A DNA stretch of 64,000 bases from Mageeibacillus sp. UBA1212 (GTDB lineage Bacteria > Bacillota > Clostridia > UBA1212), in NCBI GenBank assembly GCA_002309655.1, contig DBXM01000008.1, positions 24,834 through 88,833 on the forward strand. The letters are read 5' to 3'. Every line of letters begins with the position of its first letter. Within the stretch, counting starts at the first letter, position 1. Below are positions 1 through 9,391 of this stretch, piece by piece. The notes under the pieces were generated by a model, which was given only the letters and a program-made list of their open reading frames with translations, did not search any database and had not been told where the DNA came from. Both the position numbers and the translations under genes were made by a program.

Positions 1-443
1 CCGCCGTGAGAGAGGCGGTCGAAAAGCCGGTCGCGGACCTCGGCTACGAGCTTGTGGACGTGGAATTCGTGAAGGAAGGCCCGAACAAGTATCTGAGGCT
101 CTACATAGACAAGGAGGGCGGAATTACGATTGACGATTGCGTGGCGGTCAACGACGTTACCGACCCGATCATCGACAGACTCGACCCGATCGACGAGCCG
201 TACATTTTCGAGGTGTCCTCGCCGGGACTCGACAGGCCGCTCAAAACCGACCGCGACTTCGAGAGGAACCGCGGGAAGAAAGTGGACGTGAGCCTTTTCA
301 AGGCGGTGGACGGCGCCAAGCAGTTCACGGGAATCGTGACGGAGCGCGATGCTTCGGTGCTCGTTCTCGACACGGGGAACGGCAAAACGGTGACGCTCGA
401 CAGAAAGAACGTCGCGAGCGTGAAACTGACGATAGAGTTCTGA
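1..443 (+). CDS. rimP: Ribosome maturation factor RimP (5' end cut by window edge)
   Basis: RimP binds the free 30S subunit and is needed for its late assembly. The visible 145 residues (from a GTG at 6) contain the family core: ELVDVEFVKEG, LRLYIDKEGGITIDDC and EVSSPGLDRPL, then an SH3-like C-terminal part. Bacterial RimP normally has about 10-15 more residues before the ELVDVEF strand. The frame is open to the window edge, so I infer that the true start lies outside and the GTG is internal. It is the first visible gene of the rimP-nusA-ylxR-infB cluster. Oddity: the 14 bp covering the last codons is duplicated in tandem across the stop (427-440 and 441-454), leaving a second copy of the C-terminal codons just downstream. 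Confidence 0.93.
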   Translation, partial: AVREAVEKPVADLGYELVDVEFVKEGPNKYLRLYIDKEGGITIDDCVAVNDVTDPIIDRLDPIDEPYIFEVSSPGLDRPLKTDRDFERNRGKKVDVSLFKAVDGAKQFTGIVTERDASVLVLDTGNGKTVTLDRKNVASVKLTIEF

Positions 444-622
444 CGATAGAGTTCTGACGGTTGAATTTTGACGGCAGCGTTTTACGCACCGGCAACATAT
501 AACCAACATATCGCATTCACGCCGGCGTGCGGCACAAGGCGCGGAACGCGGAAACGGATTTAAACATTTCAGACGCCGCAAACTAAACGAATATCAAACG
601 AATATTGGAGGAATCAGGAAAA

Positions 623-1912
623 ATGGCAACCGGAAAAAAGAAAAACGGAAAAAACGAGATTAATTATCAGGACGCGTTCTTCGGCGCGCTCGACAAGCTC
701 GCTGAGGAGAAGTCGATGGACCGCGAAGAGGTCCTCACCTGCCTTGAAGAGGCGATTGCGAGCGGCTACGAGATGAAGGACAGCGACGCGCCCCTGTTCG
801 GCATGAAGGATCAGAAGGATTCGAGAGCGAAAAAGTACGCGGTCGAGATCGACAGGATCACGGGCGAGATCATAGTCAGCACCGTTAAGAAGGTTGTGGA
901 GGAGGTCGACAATCCCGACCTGCAGATTTCTCTTGAGGAAGCGCGCGAATACGACCCCGAGTTCATGGTCGGCGACGAGCTCTACACGGACGTCACGCCC
1001 ACCAGCTTCGAGAAGATGGGCCGCACGACCGCTTCGAAGATCAAGACGCTTTTCATCCAGAAGGTTTCAGAGCGCGAGCGCGAGAACGTTGAACTCGAGT
1101 GCAAGAAGATGACCAACGAGATCGTTTCCTGCCAGGTTCAGAGCGTCGAGGTCAGCAGATATTACGACGAGAAGGCGGAGCGCTTCAAGGAAAAGCGCAG
1201 AGTTTTCGTCTCGCTCGGCAAGCTGGAAGGCGTTCTCAACGAGGGCGACCTGCTCCCGAACGACAACTACCGCGCCGGCCAGATGCTCCGCGCGATCCTT
1301 CTCCCGTTCGACAAGAACGACAGGAACGACGACAACGACAGAAGGCGCAAGAACCGCGACACCACGCTGAGACTTTCGAGAACGAACGAACTGTTCCTGC
1401 GTAAGCTTTTCGAGAAGGAAGTTCCCGAGATCGCGGAGGGAATCATTGAAATCAAGGCTATCGCGAGAAAGCCCGGCCAGCGCTCCAAAGTGGCGGTCTA
1501 CTCCAACAACCCGAACATCGACCCGGTCAGTTCCTGCGTCGGCAACGCCGGAACGAGAGTAAACGCGATCGGTGAGGAACTCAGCAACGAGAAGATTGAC
1601 GTGATCCGCTGGAGCCCCGATCTCGCGGAATTCGTGGCCAACTCGCTCAGCCCCGCGCAGGTGATGAGGAACGTTCCCGTTATTATAGAGGACGACCTCG
1701 AGAAGGCGCAGGACGGCAGAAGGCGCGACAAGATCGGCAAGGTCGCAAGAGTCACCATCGCGAACAAAGACCTCACGCTCGCCATCGGTTCGAAGGGTAT
1801 CAACGTCGCGCTGGCGGCAACCCTCTGCAGATGCAGAATCGACATCAACGGCGTGGGTGACGATTCGGGCGCCGAGGAAGACCGCAGCGAGCTTTCGAGC
1901 ATCATGGCCTGA
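623..1912 (+). CDS. nusA: Transcription termination/antitermination factor NusA
   Basis: NusA binds RNA polymerase and nascent RNA and modulates pausing, termination and antitermination. The 429-residue product has an N-terminal polymerase-binding domain (to about 165), an S1 domain (about 168-250) and two KH domains. KH1 carries CVGNAGTRVNAI near 305 and KH2 carries AIGSKGINVALAA near 389. A charged insertion rich in D, N and R (about 233-245) within the S1 region makes it longer than Bacillus NusA (about 370). I chose ATG 623 because GGAGG at 607-611 precedes it; an in-frame TTG at 605 would sit inside that ribosome site. There is no C-terminal acidic repeat domain. The 180-bp gap after rimP shows no clear terminator, so read-through within one operon is likely. 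Confidence 0.97.
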   Translation: MATGKKKNGKNEINYQDAFFGALDKLAEEKSMDREEVLTCLEEAIASGYEMKDSDAPLFGMKDQKDSRAKKYAVEIDRITGEIIVSTVKKVVEEVDNPDLQISLEEAREYDPEFMVGDELYTDVTPTSFEKMGRTTASKIKTLFIQKVSERERENVELECKKMTNEIVSCQVQSVEVSRYYDEKAERFKEKRRVFVSLGKLEGVLNEGDLLPNDNYRAGQMLRAILLPFDKNDRNDDNDRRRKNRDTTLRLSRTNELFLRKLFEKEVPEIAEGIIEIKAIARKPGQRSKVAVYSNNPNIDPVSSCVGNAGTRVNAIGEELSNEKIDVIRWSPDLAEFVANSLSPAQVMRNVPVIIEDDLEKAQDGRRRDKIGKVARVTIANKDLTLAIGSKGINVALAATLCRCRIDINGVGDDSGAEEDRSELSSIMA

Positions 1913-1921
1913 CGCCGGGGG

Positions 1922-2233
1922 GTGTTTGAAACGACGGATCAGAAGAAAATTCCTGTAAGAATGTGTCTGGGCTGCGGCCTCAGACAGCCGAAAAGGGAAA
2001 TGCTTAGAATAGTCAGGACGCCCGAAGGCGAGATCAAGATCGACCCGACGGGAAGAATGAACGGGCGCGGCTGCTACATTTGCAAAAACCGGAACTGCAT
2101 GGCTGCCGCGGTCAGGCAGAAAAAACTTTCCAGAAGCTTCGACACGGTAGTCGGACCGGAGGTTTACAGCCGGGTGAGCGAGGAGTTCGCCGAATGGCTG
2201 AGCGTAAACGGAGGACAAAATATTGAGCAATAA
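1922..2233 (+). CDS. ylxR: YlxR/RnpM family RNA-binding protein
   Basis: This 103-residue protein has the YlxR signature: RMCLGCGLRQPKREMLRIVR, then IKIDPTGRMNGRGCYICKNRNC, with a CxxC plus CxxxxC cysteine arrangement. YlxR (RnpM) is reported as an RNA-binding modulator of RNase P and is almost always encoded between nusA and infB. The start is GTG 1922, only 9 nt after the nusA stop, with just a G-rich run as ribosome site, so expression probably depends on coupling to nusA. Its last 11 nt overlap infB. The L7Ae-like ylxQ gene that commonly sits between ylxR and infB in Firmicutes is absent here. Confidence 0.93.
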   Translation: MFETTDQKKIPVRMCLGCGLRQPKREMLRIVRTPEGEIKIDPTGRMNGRGCYICKNRNCMAAAVRQKKLSRSFDTVVGPEVYSRVSEEFAEWLSVNGGQNIEQ

Positions 2234-5200
2234 AATCGAGAGTATGAAAGTCAGACAGATCGCGCAGTTGGTCGACCTGGACGTGACCAGAGTTAAGAGC
2301 AAACTCAGAGAACTCGGAATAATTTTCAACAGCAACGAGACCGAGATCAGCGCCGCGGACGTGGAGCGTCTGTTCAAGCACATCGGTTTCAACCCCGCGG
2401 GGGACGAAAAAGAGACCGAAAAGCAGGAGGAGAAGGCGGAGACCGGCGCGAGCTCTTCGGCAAGCGCGCCTGAGGGTGTCATCAGGAGAGTGCGCAGGGT
2501 CGAGTACAGCGAACCCGTCTCGCAGCCGTCAAAAACGTCCAAAAACAGGGGCGGAGTCGCCGGAACGGCCGATTCGAACCTGAGAAGCGGCTTTGTGACC
2601 GTTACGGACGGCAGCCGCTACGACGACATGGACGCGCGCGCCAGGAAGGCCAAAGAGAAGGCGGAACAGGACAAGAAGACCGACCGCACGGCTGCACAGG
2701 CGCAGGAGCAGGACGCCGCTTCGACTTTCGCCGCGGGCACCGCGGAGAGACCGCGCATAAGAAGAAGGGCCGCCAACCCCGGCGCTTCTTCAACCGCTGC
2801 TACTGCCGCTTCCGCCGCTGCTCCTACGGGAACCGCCGCCGCTTCCGGAACTCCGGAAACTTCTGCGACAGCTTCTTCCGGCTCACCCGTCAAGACCGCG
2901 CCCGAGGGAGAAAAGACTCCTTCCGGAACGGCACCTGCGGACGGGAAAAAGACCGAAGAGGCTACTGTTACCCCTGCGGAGCAGGACGCCAAGGAAGGCA
3001 CCGCAACCGCTAAAACCGACGCGGGAGCGGCGTCCGAAACGTCCGCCGCCCCTTCCGATGCCCAAAACGCGGGCGACTCAAAGCCTGTCGCAGACGCACA
3101 GACTGCGACCGAAGGCGGAGAAGCCGCAGGCGCGAAAGACGACGCGAAGAAGCCCCAGCCAGACGGCGCTGCGCAGCCCTCTCAGGGTGCAGCACAGACT
3201 CCTCAGGGCACCGCGGGCACGCAGCAGAGAGGCCAGGGCACCGTTCGCAGGCGTCCCGCGTCCGAAATTCAGCAGCGAGACGGCAAAAACGGTCAGGACG
3301 CCGGCAGAAACGCAAGAGACGGCCGCGGCACGGACAACCGCGGTGCCGGCGCTTCCCGCGACGGCAGAACAGACGGCAGAACCGACGGAAGAGACCGCGA
3401 CCAGAGCGCCAGACAGGGACGTCCCGGACAGGACCAGAAAAACACCGGCCGCGGCGACCAGACCAGGCCCCAGGGCGGCCAGTTCCGTCCTTCCAGACCT
3501 ACCGGCGGCGCCGCTTCTTCCCAGCCTGTTTCCACGACTCCCGGCAGACGCGACAGCGGCCGCGACAAGGACTTCGCGAAAAACGAGAAGAGAAACGAGG
3601 GCGGAAGAAAGTCCGGAGGTTATTCCGGCGGCCAGCAGAAGGAAGGCAAGTACAACGACGCGCGCCGCATGATCGGCGAGAAGGGATTCGTTTCCGACGT
3701 TGAGAGCGACGAGTTTTCCTACAACAACAACTACATCGACAGCTACCGCCCCGGCCAGAAGAAGAACCCGAAGCCGAACAAAAAGAAGAACGCCGCCGAT
3801 GAAGCGGCCAGAATCGCGGCTCAGAGGCTCACCAACGTGAAGATCCCGCCGGTCCTTACCGTTGCGGAATTCGCGGCCCTCATCAAGAAGTCGGCCACCG
3901 AGATCGTCGGAACCCTCTTCAAGAACGGTATCATGGCGACCCAGAACCAGGAAATCGACTACGACACCGCCGCAATCATCGCGGACGGCTACGGAATCAC
4001 CGCGGAGCCTGAGATCATCGTCAGCAACGAGGAGATTCTTATCGAGGATCCCGAGGACAAGGAAGTTGTCGGCGACGAGGCCGAGAGACCTCCTGTAGTC
4101 GTCGTAATGGGTCACGTTGACCACGGTAAGACTTCGCTTCTCGACGCCATCAGAAACACGAGCGTCACCGCGGGCGAAGCGGGCGGCATCACGCAGCACA
4201 TCGGCGCCTACACGGTCACGATCAACGACCACAAGATCACGTTCCTGGACACCCCGGGACACGAGGCGTTCACGGCGATGCGTGCGAGAGGCGCCCAGGT
4301 CACGGACGTTGCGATCATTGTTGTAGCGGCGGACGACGGCGTCATGCCTCAGACGATCGAGGCCATCAACCACGCCAAGGCGGCAAACGTTTCCATCGTG
4401 GTGGCGGTCAACAAGATCGACAAGGAAGGCGCTAACGTGGATCGCGTCAAGCAGGAGATGGCGGAACAGGGCATCGTCTGCGAAGAGTGGGGCGGCGAGG
4501 TGCCGTTCGTGCCGGTTTCCGCTAAAAAAGGCGTAAATATCGACATGCTCCTCGAGACGGTCATTCTCTCCGCGGACATTCTGCAGCTCAAGGCCAGCCC
4601 CTCGAAGCAGTGCAAAGGCACCGTTATCGAGGCCAAACTCGACAAGAACAAGGGCCCGGTGGCGACACTTCTCGTGCAGCGCGGAACTCTTCGCGCCGGC
4701 GACGCGATTCTCACCGAGACCACGTTCGGCCACATCCGCAGAATGACCGACGACAAGGGCCGCACGATCAAGGAAGCCGGACCTTCCACGCCTGTTGAGG
4801 TGACGGGTCTTTCAGAAGTTCCCGAGGCCGGCAAGATATTCTACGTCGTCAACAAGGACGAGCGTCTCGCCAAGAAGGTCGCGGAGGAGCGCATTGCGAA
4901 GAACCGCGAATCGACGATGTCCTACTCGAACAAAGTCACGCTCGAAGACCTTTTCGACCAGATCAAGGCCGGCGAAGTCAAGAACCTCGACATCATCGTC
5001 AAGGCGGACGTCAAGGGCTCGGTCGAGGCCATCAAGAGCTCGCTCGAGAAACTCAGCAACGAGGAAGTTCACGTCAGAGTCATTCACGGCGCGGTCGGCG
5101 GTATCAGCGAGAGCGACGTTCTGCTTGCGGAGGCTTCCAACGCGGTCATCATCGGCTTCAACGTTAGACCTATCGGCAACGTGGGCGAGATGGCGAAGGA

Positions 5201-5594
5201 GCGCGGCGTGGACGTCAAGCTCTACAGGGTCATTTACGACGCAATCGACGACGTGAAGGCCGCCATGGCGGGTATGCTCAAGCCCGAGTTCAAGGAGAAC
5301 GTTATCGGAAACGTCGAAATCCGCAAGATATTCAAGATCTCCGGCGTGGGAACGGTCGCGGGCGCTTACGTGCGCAGCGGCAAGGTTATCCGCAACTCGG
5401 AGGCGCGTATCGTTCGCGACGGCATCGTCATCTACGAGGGCAAGCTCGCCTCGCTCAAGAGAGTCAAGGACGACGTGAAGGAAGTCGCGGCCGGCTACGA
5501 GTGCGGTCTCTCCTTCGAGAAGTTCGACGACCTCAAGGAAGGCGACGTTATCGAGATCTTCGTCATGGAGCAGGTCGAGAGGAAGCTCGACTGA
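2223..5594 (+). CDS. infB: Translation initiation factor IF-2
   Basis: IF-2 is the GTPase that places fMet-tRNA on the 30S subunit and promotes subunit joining. The start is TTG 2223, set by GGAGG at 2210-2214 with 8-nt spacing; it overlaps ylxR. The product is very long (1123 residues). A short N-terminal IF2_N-like helical module (about 7-55) is followed by roughly 450 residues of low-complexity Ala/Thr/Gly/Pro, then Arg/Gly/Gln/Asp-rich, presumably disordered sequence. A second IF2_N module lies near 540-600. The GTPase follows, with G1 GHVDHGKT at 630-637, G3 DTPGH near 676, G4 NKID near 730 and G5 SAKKG, then IF-2 domains II-IV. Catalytic motifs are intact. The expanded linker is the unusual part. 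Confidence 0.98.
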   Translation: MSNKIESMKVRQIAQLVDLDVTRVKSKLRELGIIFNSNETEISAADVERLFKHIGFNPAGDEKETEKQEEKAETGASSSASAPEGVIRRVRRVEYSEPVSQPSKTSKNRGGVAGTADSNLRSGFVTVTDGSRYDDMDARARKAKEKAEQDKKTDRTAAQAQEQDAASTFAAGTAERPRIRRRAANPGASSTAATAASAAAPTGTAAASGTPETSATASSGSPVKTAPEGEKTPSGTAPADGKKTEEATVTPAEQDAKEGTATAKTDAGAASETSAAPSDAQNAGDSKPVADAQTATEGGEAAGAKDDAKKPQPDGAAQPSQGAAQTPQGTAGTQQRGQGTVRRRPASEIQQRDGKNGQDAGRNARDGRGTDNRGAGASRDGRTDGRTDGRDRDQSARQGRPGQDQKNTGRGDQTRPQGGQFRPSRPTGGAASSQPVSTTPGRRDSGRDKDFAKNEKRNEGGRKSGGYSGGQQKEGKYNDARRMIGEKGFVSDVESDEFSYNNNYIDSYRPGQKKNPKPNKKKNAADEAARIAAQRLTNVKIPPVLTVAEFAALIKKSATEIVGTLFKNGIMATQNQEIDYDTAAIIADGYGITAEPEIIVSNEEILIEDPEDKEVVGDEAERPPVVVVMGHVDHGKTSLLDAIRNTSVTAGEAGGITQHIGAYTVTINDHKITFLDTPGHEAFTAMRARGAQVTDVAIIVVAADDGVMPQTIEAINHAKAANVSIVVAVNKIDKEGANVDRVKQEMAEQGIVCEEWGGEVPFVPVSAKKGVNIDMLLETVILSADILQLKASPSKQCKGTVIEAKLDKNKGPVATLLVQRGTLRAGDAILTETTFGHIRRMTDDKGRTIKEAGPSTPVEVTGLSEVPEAGKIFYVVNKDERLAKKVAEERIAKNRESTMSYSNKVTLEDLFDQIKAGEVKNLDIIVKADVKGSVEAIKSSLEKLSNEEVHVRVIHGAVGGISESDVLLAEASNAVIIGFNVRPIGNVGEMAKERGVDVKLYRVIYDAIDDVKAAMAGMLKPEFKENVIGNVEIRKIFKISGVGTVAGAYVRSGKVIRNSEARIVRDGIVIYEGKLASLKRVKDDVKEVAAGYECGLSFEKFDDLKEGDVIEIFVMEQVERKLD

Positions 5595-5661
5595 TTGCGG
5601 CGCGGGAACACGAAAGCGTGAATGCACGAAAGCGTTTTAACGCGAATTTACGAAAGGTAAT

Positions 5662-6045
5662 ATGGACAGAACATTAAGAATTGCGGGCGAAATGCAGCGC
5701 GCCATCGCCGAGATCATCCGCTCGGACATGAAGGACCCGAGAATTCCCGTGGTCACCAGCGTCACGAAGGTGAAACTCACGAAGGACCTGCAGTTCGCGA
5801 AGATCTACATAAGCATGTTCGGGACGCCGGAGGAGAAAAAAGCGGGCATCAACTGCCTCAAATCCTCCGCCGGCTTCATCCGGACCATGCTCGGAAAGAG
5901 AATGATAATCAGGCAGCTGCCGCAGCTGAACTTCGTGATCGACAACTCGGTCGAAGAGGGCGCGGCGATGTCCAAAATCATTGACGAGGTCATTGCCTCC
6001 GGGAAGGCCGCAGCGACGCCGGAAACAACCGAAAACGGAGACTGA
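5662..6045 (+). CDS. rbfA: 30S ribosome-binding factor RbfA
   Basis: RbfA is a KH-like cold-shock and assembly factor that binds the 30S neck during 16S rRNA 5'-end processing. The 127-residue product shows the family pattern: RIAGEMQRAIAEIIRSDMKDPRI, then VTKVKLTKDLQFAKIYISMFG and LGKRMIIRQLPQLNFVIDNSVEEG. Length is typical of the family. ATG 5662 is preceded by AAAGG. Position directly after infB and before the DHH phosphoesterase and truB is the standard Firmicutes order, so it is almost certainly cotranscribed with them. Confidence 0.96.
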   Translation: MDRTLRIAGEMQRAIAEIIRSDMKDPRIPVVTSVTKVKLTKDLQFAKIYISMFGTPEEKKAGINCLKSSAGFIRTMLGKRMIIRQLPQLNFVIDNSVEEGAAMSKIIDEVIASGKAAATPETTENGD

Positions 6046-6137
6046 TCCGAGAATGCAAAATGCTCCTGCGGGGGCGTTTTGCGGTTTACGGGAGCCGCCG
6101 CGAGGCATGCCGCAGCAGTGGTTTCAGAGGGAAAAAG

Positions 6138-7214
6138 ATGGAGAACAAAACCGGTTGCGAAAGATTTTTTGAACAGTGGGACCGCGTCACGGACATGCTG
6201 ACCGCTGCGGGAAGCGTGTGCATATTCACGCATACGAGTCCCGACGGCGACGCGATAGGTTCAGCCACCGCGCTTGCGATCGCGCTTCACCGCACAGGGG
6301 TGGACGCGCGCGTTTTCCTGGACGGACTTCCCAGCTACGAGATCAGGTATCTGCTCGGTGACGAGGCGGCCGGACTCGTGTTCACCGACGGCACAAAAAG
6401 CCTTAAAATAGGGAAAAACACGGTCTGCGTCACGGTCGACACCGCGAACAGAAACAGACTTGACCGCTGCTTTTTGGAGACGCTCGGAGACTTCCCGGCA
6501 GTTGTGAAGATCGACCACCATCTGCCCACTGAGGGCGGCGATTACGCGGATTTTGAGCTCACGGACCCGGAGTGGGCGGCGACCTGCGAGGGGCTGTTCC
6601 CACTGATTTCGAGACTTTTTGACAGAAAAGGTCTCAAAATCGACTATGCGATCGCGATAAGGCTCTACAGCGGGATCCTTACCGACACCGGGCGGTTCAC
6701 TTACACGAACACGACCGGGAACACGCTCAGAACGGTCGCGGCGCTGGTGGACATTACCGGCTCGGAGATCGACTGGGTCGCGAAGGTGAACTACGAGTAC
6801 AAGGCCGAGTCGACGTTCAGACTCATCGGAAGCTCGTTCGAAAAGATGGAAATGCATCTCGGCGGGAGGCTGGTTTCGCTGGTGCTGAAGGACGAATATT
6901 TCGGACAGGCCCGCGCGACGCTCGACGACGCCGGCTTCATTGTCTCGGAGCTGATGAAGGTCATCGGAACGGACATGGCGCTGCTTGTAAAGCCGGCGGA
7001 GATCGTTCCCGGGTTTGAGCCCCGGAGCGGCGTGAAGCGGGATTTCAAGATAAGTCTCAGGTGCAGGCCGGGGTTTGATGTGGCGGCGGTCGGCGGGAAG
7101 TTCGGCGGCGGCGGTCACACCTGTTCCGCGGGCGCAACTATCAGCGCGGAGTCGATTGAAGAGGCTCATGCGGCGGCGCTCGCGGAGTGCGTGAAGGCGC
7201 TGGAAGGCGTTTGA
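6138..7214 (+). CDS. nrnA: DHH/DHHA1 phosphoesterase, NrnA-type oligoribonuclease/pAp phosphatase
   Basis: The protein (358 residues) belongs to the DHH superfamily. NrnA-type members degrade nano-RNAs and dephosphorylate 3'-phosphoadenosine 5'-phosphate (pAp), using Mn2+. Visible motifs are HTSPDGDAIGS (DxD, residues about 33-42), DTANRNRLD, the name-giving IDHH at 125-128, and the C-terminal DHHA1 glycine motif GGGGHTCSAGA near 323. I use ATG 6138, which has GAGGG 7-8 nt upstream; an in-frame ATG at 6060 lacks a site and lies in a G-rich spacer. The rbfA-nrnA-truB order is conserved in Bacillota. A cyclic-dinucleotide (GdpP-like) role is less likely, because the PAS/GGDEF parts are missing. 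Confidence 0.93.
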   Translation: MENKTGCERFFEQWDRVTDMLTAAGSVCIFTHTSPDGDAIGSATALAIALHRTGVDARVFLDGLPSYEIRYLLGDEAAGLVFTDGTKSLKIGKNTVCVTVDTANRNRLDRCFLETLGDFPAVVKIDHHLPTEGGDYADFELTDPEWAATCEGLFPLISRLFDRKGLKIDYAIAIRLYSGILTDTGRFTYTNTTGNTLRTVAALVDITGSEIDWVAKVNYEYKAESTFRLIGSSFEKMEMHLGGRLVSLVLKDEYFGQARATLDDAGFIVSELMKVIGTDMALLVKPAEIVPGFEPRSGVKRDFKISLRCRPGFDVAAVGGKFGGGGHTCSAGATISAESIEEAHAAALAECVKALEGV

Positions 7215-7233
7215 AGACGAAAACAAGTTGAAA

Positions 7234-8232
7234 ATGACGGGAATTATCAATCTTTACAAAGAGGCGGGAATGACTTCCCACTCGTGCGTGGCGGCGGTCA
7301 GGAAGATCCTGCACACCAAAAAGGTCGGCCACGCCGGCACCCTCGACCCGGAGGCGACAGGTGTTCTGCCGGTGCTGGTGGGGAACGCCACAAGGTGTTC
7401 TGACTTTTTCCTCAAGGCCGGCAAGGAATACGAGGCGGTCGCGAGATTCGGCTTCGTGTCGGATACGCAGGACGTGTGGGGGAAAGTCGAGCCGGCGGAA
7501 GGCGCGGAAACCGCTCAGGGGCTGACTCCGGAAAAAATCGCGGAGACGCTGAAAACGTTCGAGGGCGAGATTTTCCAGGTGCCGCCGATGTACTCCGCGC
7601 TTAAAAAGGACGGCGTGCCGCTCTACAAGCTCGCCCGCAGAGGAATCGACGCGGGAATCGAGGCGAGAAAAGTCACGGTTTACACCGCGGAACTCGAAGG
7701 CGTCGAAGACCTTGGAGACGGGAACGGTTTTCCCGAAGCAAGGATCAGAATCAGCTGCGGCCGCGGCACCTACATCCGCACGATAATTCACGATCTCGGC
7801 GAGGAACTCGGCTGCGGCGCGGTGATGTCGTCGCTCAAGAGGACCGCCTATGGAAATTTCAGAGCGGAGAACGCGGTGACGCTCGCCGAACTTGCGGAGG
7901 CGGCGGCCGGGAACAGGCTTGAAACCATTCTCGAACCGATCGACACACTGTTTGCGGGGAGGCCGCGCGCGGAGCTGTCGGAAAAGGAATTTTTCGCCTA
8001 CATGCAGGGAAAATCGCTTGTTCTCGATCCTGCGAGGTTTTTAATACCTGACGGCGCCGGGCCGGCGGAAGAGCATTCACTTTTCGCGGACGGTTTTGAA
8101 CGGGAGGAGGACGTTCCCCTCACCAGAAACGGACGGGTTTTCGCAACGTGCACGCTCGTTCCCGCGGACAGTGACGGCAAGGACGGCTTTGTGAAAACGG
8201 TTCACGGAAGGTTTTTCGGAGTGGAAGACTGA
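7234..8232 (+). CDS. truB: tRNA pseudouridine(55) synthase TruB
   Basis: TruB converts U55 in the T-loop of tRNAs to pseudouridine. The 332-residue product opens with GIINLYKEAGMTSH and contains the catalytic segment KVGHAGTLDPEATGVLPV, with the nucleophilic Asp at 38. VPPMYSALKKDGVPLYKLAR and the RIRISCGRGTYIRTIIHDLGEELG strand follow. The C-terminal roughly 90 residues form a divergent PUA-like tail. I prefer ATG 7234; TTG 7228 is two codons earlier and neither has a strong ribosome site. The stop overlaps the ribF start by one base, indicating translational coupling. Confidence 0.95.
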   Translation: MTGIINLYKEAGMTSHSCVAAVRKILHTKKVGHAGTLDPEATGVLPVLVGNATRCSDFFLKAGKEYEAVARFGFVSDTQDVWGKVEPAEGAETAQGLTPEKIAETLKTFEGEIFQVPPMYSALKKDGVPLYKLARRGIDAGIEARKVTVYTAELEGVEDLGDGNGFPEARIRISCGRGTYIRTIIHDLGEELGCGAVMSSLKRTAYGNFRAENAVTLAELAEAAAGNRLETILEPIDTLFAGRPRAELSEKEFFAYMQGKSLVLDPARFLIPDGAGPAEEHSLFADGFEREEDVPLTRNGRVFATCTLVPADSDGKDGFVKTVHGRFFGVED

Positions 8233-9194
8233 TGCGCATTTACGGAAACAAAACGTATTCGGAATACAAGAAGGACCCGCGCGGCGTCGCGGTGGCGCTC
8301 GGAAATTTCGACGGCGTCCACCTGGGGCATCAGGCGCTCGTCGCGGAACTGGTAAAAATCGCGGCCGAAGAAGGGCGGCAGTCGCTGGTGTACACGTTCG
8401 AGAAGCACCCGATGGAGGTGCTGTCGGGCGGCGGCGCGGGGAAGCCCAGGCTCATTATGACGAACGCCGACAAGGCGCGGATCATGGAGAAGCTCGGCGC
8501 GGACGGCATCTTCTTTGAGAGCTTCGACCGGGAATACGCGGCAATGGACTGCGACACCTTCGCCCGCGAAATCATCCGCGACAAGCTGGGAACTGCCCAC
8601 GCGGTCGTCGGCAGCAACTACTCGTTCGGCCTCGGCGGCAGCGGGAATCCCGAGACGCTCAAAAAACTCGGCGAAAAGTACGGGTTCAAGGTGACGGTCA
8701 TCGAGCCGGTCACGGTCGGCGACACGGTGGTCTCCAGCACGCTTCTGCGCGGTCTGATCGCGACGGGCGACGTCGGGGCGTTCCCGGAGTATGCCGGCAG
8801 ACCGTATACCGTTCCCGGCAAGGTCACGCACGGCAGGGCGGTGGGCAGAAATTTAGGATTCCCGACGGCGAACATCACGCCCAAACGCGGCTTTGCGACG
8901 CCGGCCGACGGCGTTTACGCGACAAAAACGCTTGTCGACGGCAAAATCTACGACGGAGCTACGAACATCGGCAAAAATCCCACGTTCGGGCTGCGCACGC
9001 GCTCGATCGAGACGTTCCTTTTCGACGCCGACGTCGACCTCTACGGCCGCGAGATCCGGGTCGCGTTCATAAAAATGCTCCGCCCGGAAATTAAATTCGA
9101 GTCGCCGGAACTGCTCGAAAAGCAGATCGCGAACGACGTCGCGGAGGCGAAAACAATTCTCGCCCGCACGGACGACCCATTCGCGTGGCTCTGA
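8232..9194 (+). CDS. ribF: Bifunctional riboflavin kinase/FAD synthetase RibF
   Basis: RibF phosphorylates riboflavin to FMN and adenylylates FMN to FAD. The N-terminal nucleotidyltransferase half has LGNFDGVHLGHQALV, YTFEKHPMEVL, VGSNYSFGLGGSGN and the VSSTLLRGLIATGDV end. The C-terminal kinase half has GKVTHGRAVGRNLGFPTANI, GVYATKT, NIGKNPTFG and IETFLFDADVDLYG. At 320 residues it is the normal length for the two-domain enzyme. It starts in a TGATG overlap with truB. It ends the translation-related operon; no clear hairpin terminator follows, only an A-rich stretch with CTTGAAAACAG-like short repeats before the next promoter. Confidence 0.96.
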   Translation: MRIYGNKTYSEYKKDPRGVAVALGNFDGVHLGHQALVAELVKIAAEEGRQSLVYTFEKHPMEVLSGGGAGKPRLIMTNADKARIMEKLGADGIFFESFDREYAAMDCDTFAREIIRDKLGTAHAVVGSNYSFGLGGSGNPETLKKLGEKYGFKVTVIEPVTVGDTVVSSTLLRGLIATGDVGAFPEYAGRPYTVPGKVTHGRAVGRNLGFPTANITPKRGFATPADGVYATKTLVDGKIYDGATNIGKNPTFGLRTRSIETFLFDADVDLYGREIRVAFIKMLRPEIKFESPELLEKQIANDVAEAKTILARTDDPFAWL

Positions 9195-9264
9195 AACAGC
9201 TTGAAAACAGCTGTAAAACAACTTAAAAACACCTTGAAAACCGGTACGCGCGCAGATTTAATTC

Positions 9265-9293
9265 TTGACAAGCGCTCAAATCTTTAATAATAT
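9265..9293 (+). promoter_or_regulatory. Sigma-A type promoter of the membrane protein gene
   Basis: A perfect TTGACA (9265-9270) and TAATAT (9288-9293) are separated by 17 bp. Transcription would start near 9300, giving a leader of about 90 nt to the ATG at 9392. Confidence 0.7.
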
Positions 9294-9391
9294 TATATTT
9301 GCGGCTCTTTCGGAAACCGGAACGGAAACGGATTCGAAAACGGACCACTGCGCTTTGCCGCCGGCCCGCCGCAGACAACCGGAGTTACAAA

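Noticed and set aside
1067..2542. Long minus-strand open frame opposite nusA/ylxR/infB
   Set aside because: It is a GC-driven shadow of well-identified genes, with no ribosome site and an Arg/Leu/Val-biased product.
3078..4733. 551-codon minus-strand frame opposite infB
   Set aside because: Same reason: it mirrors the low-complexity IF-2 linker and G-domain, and no family pattern is visible.
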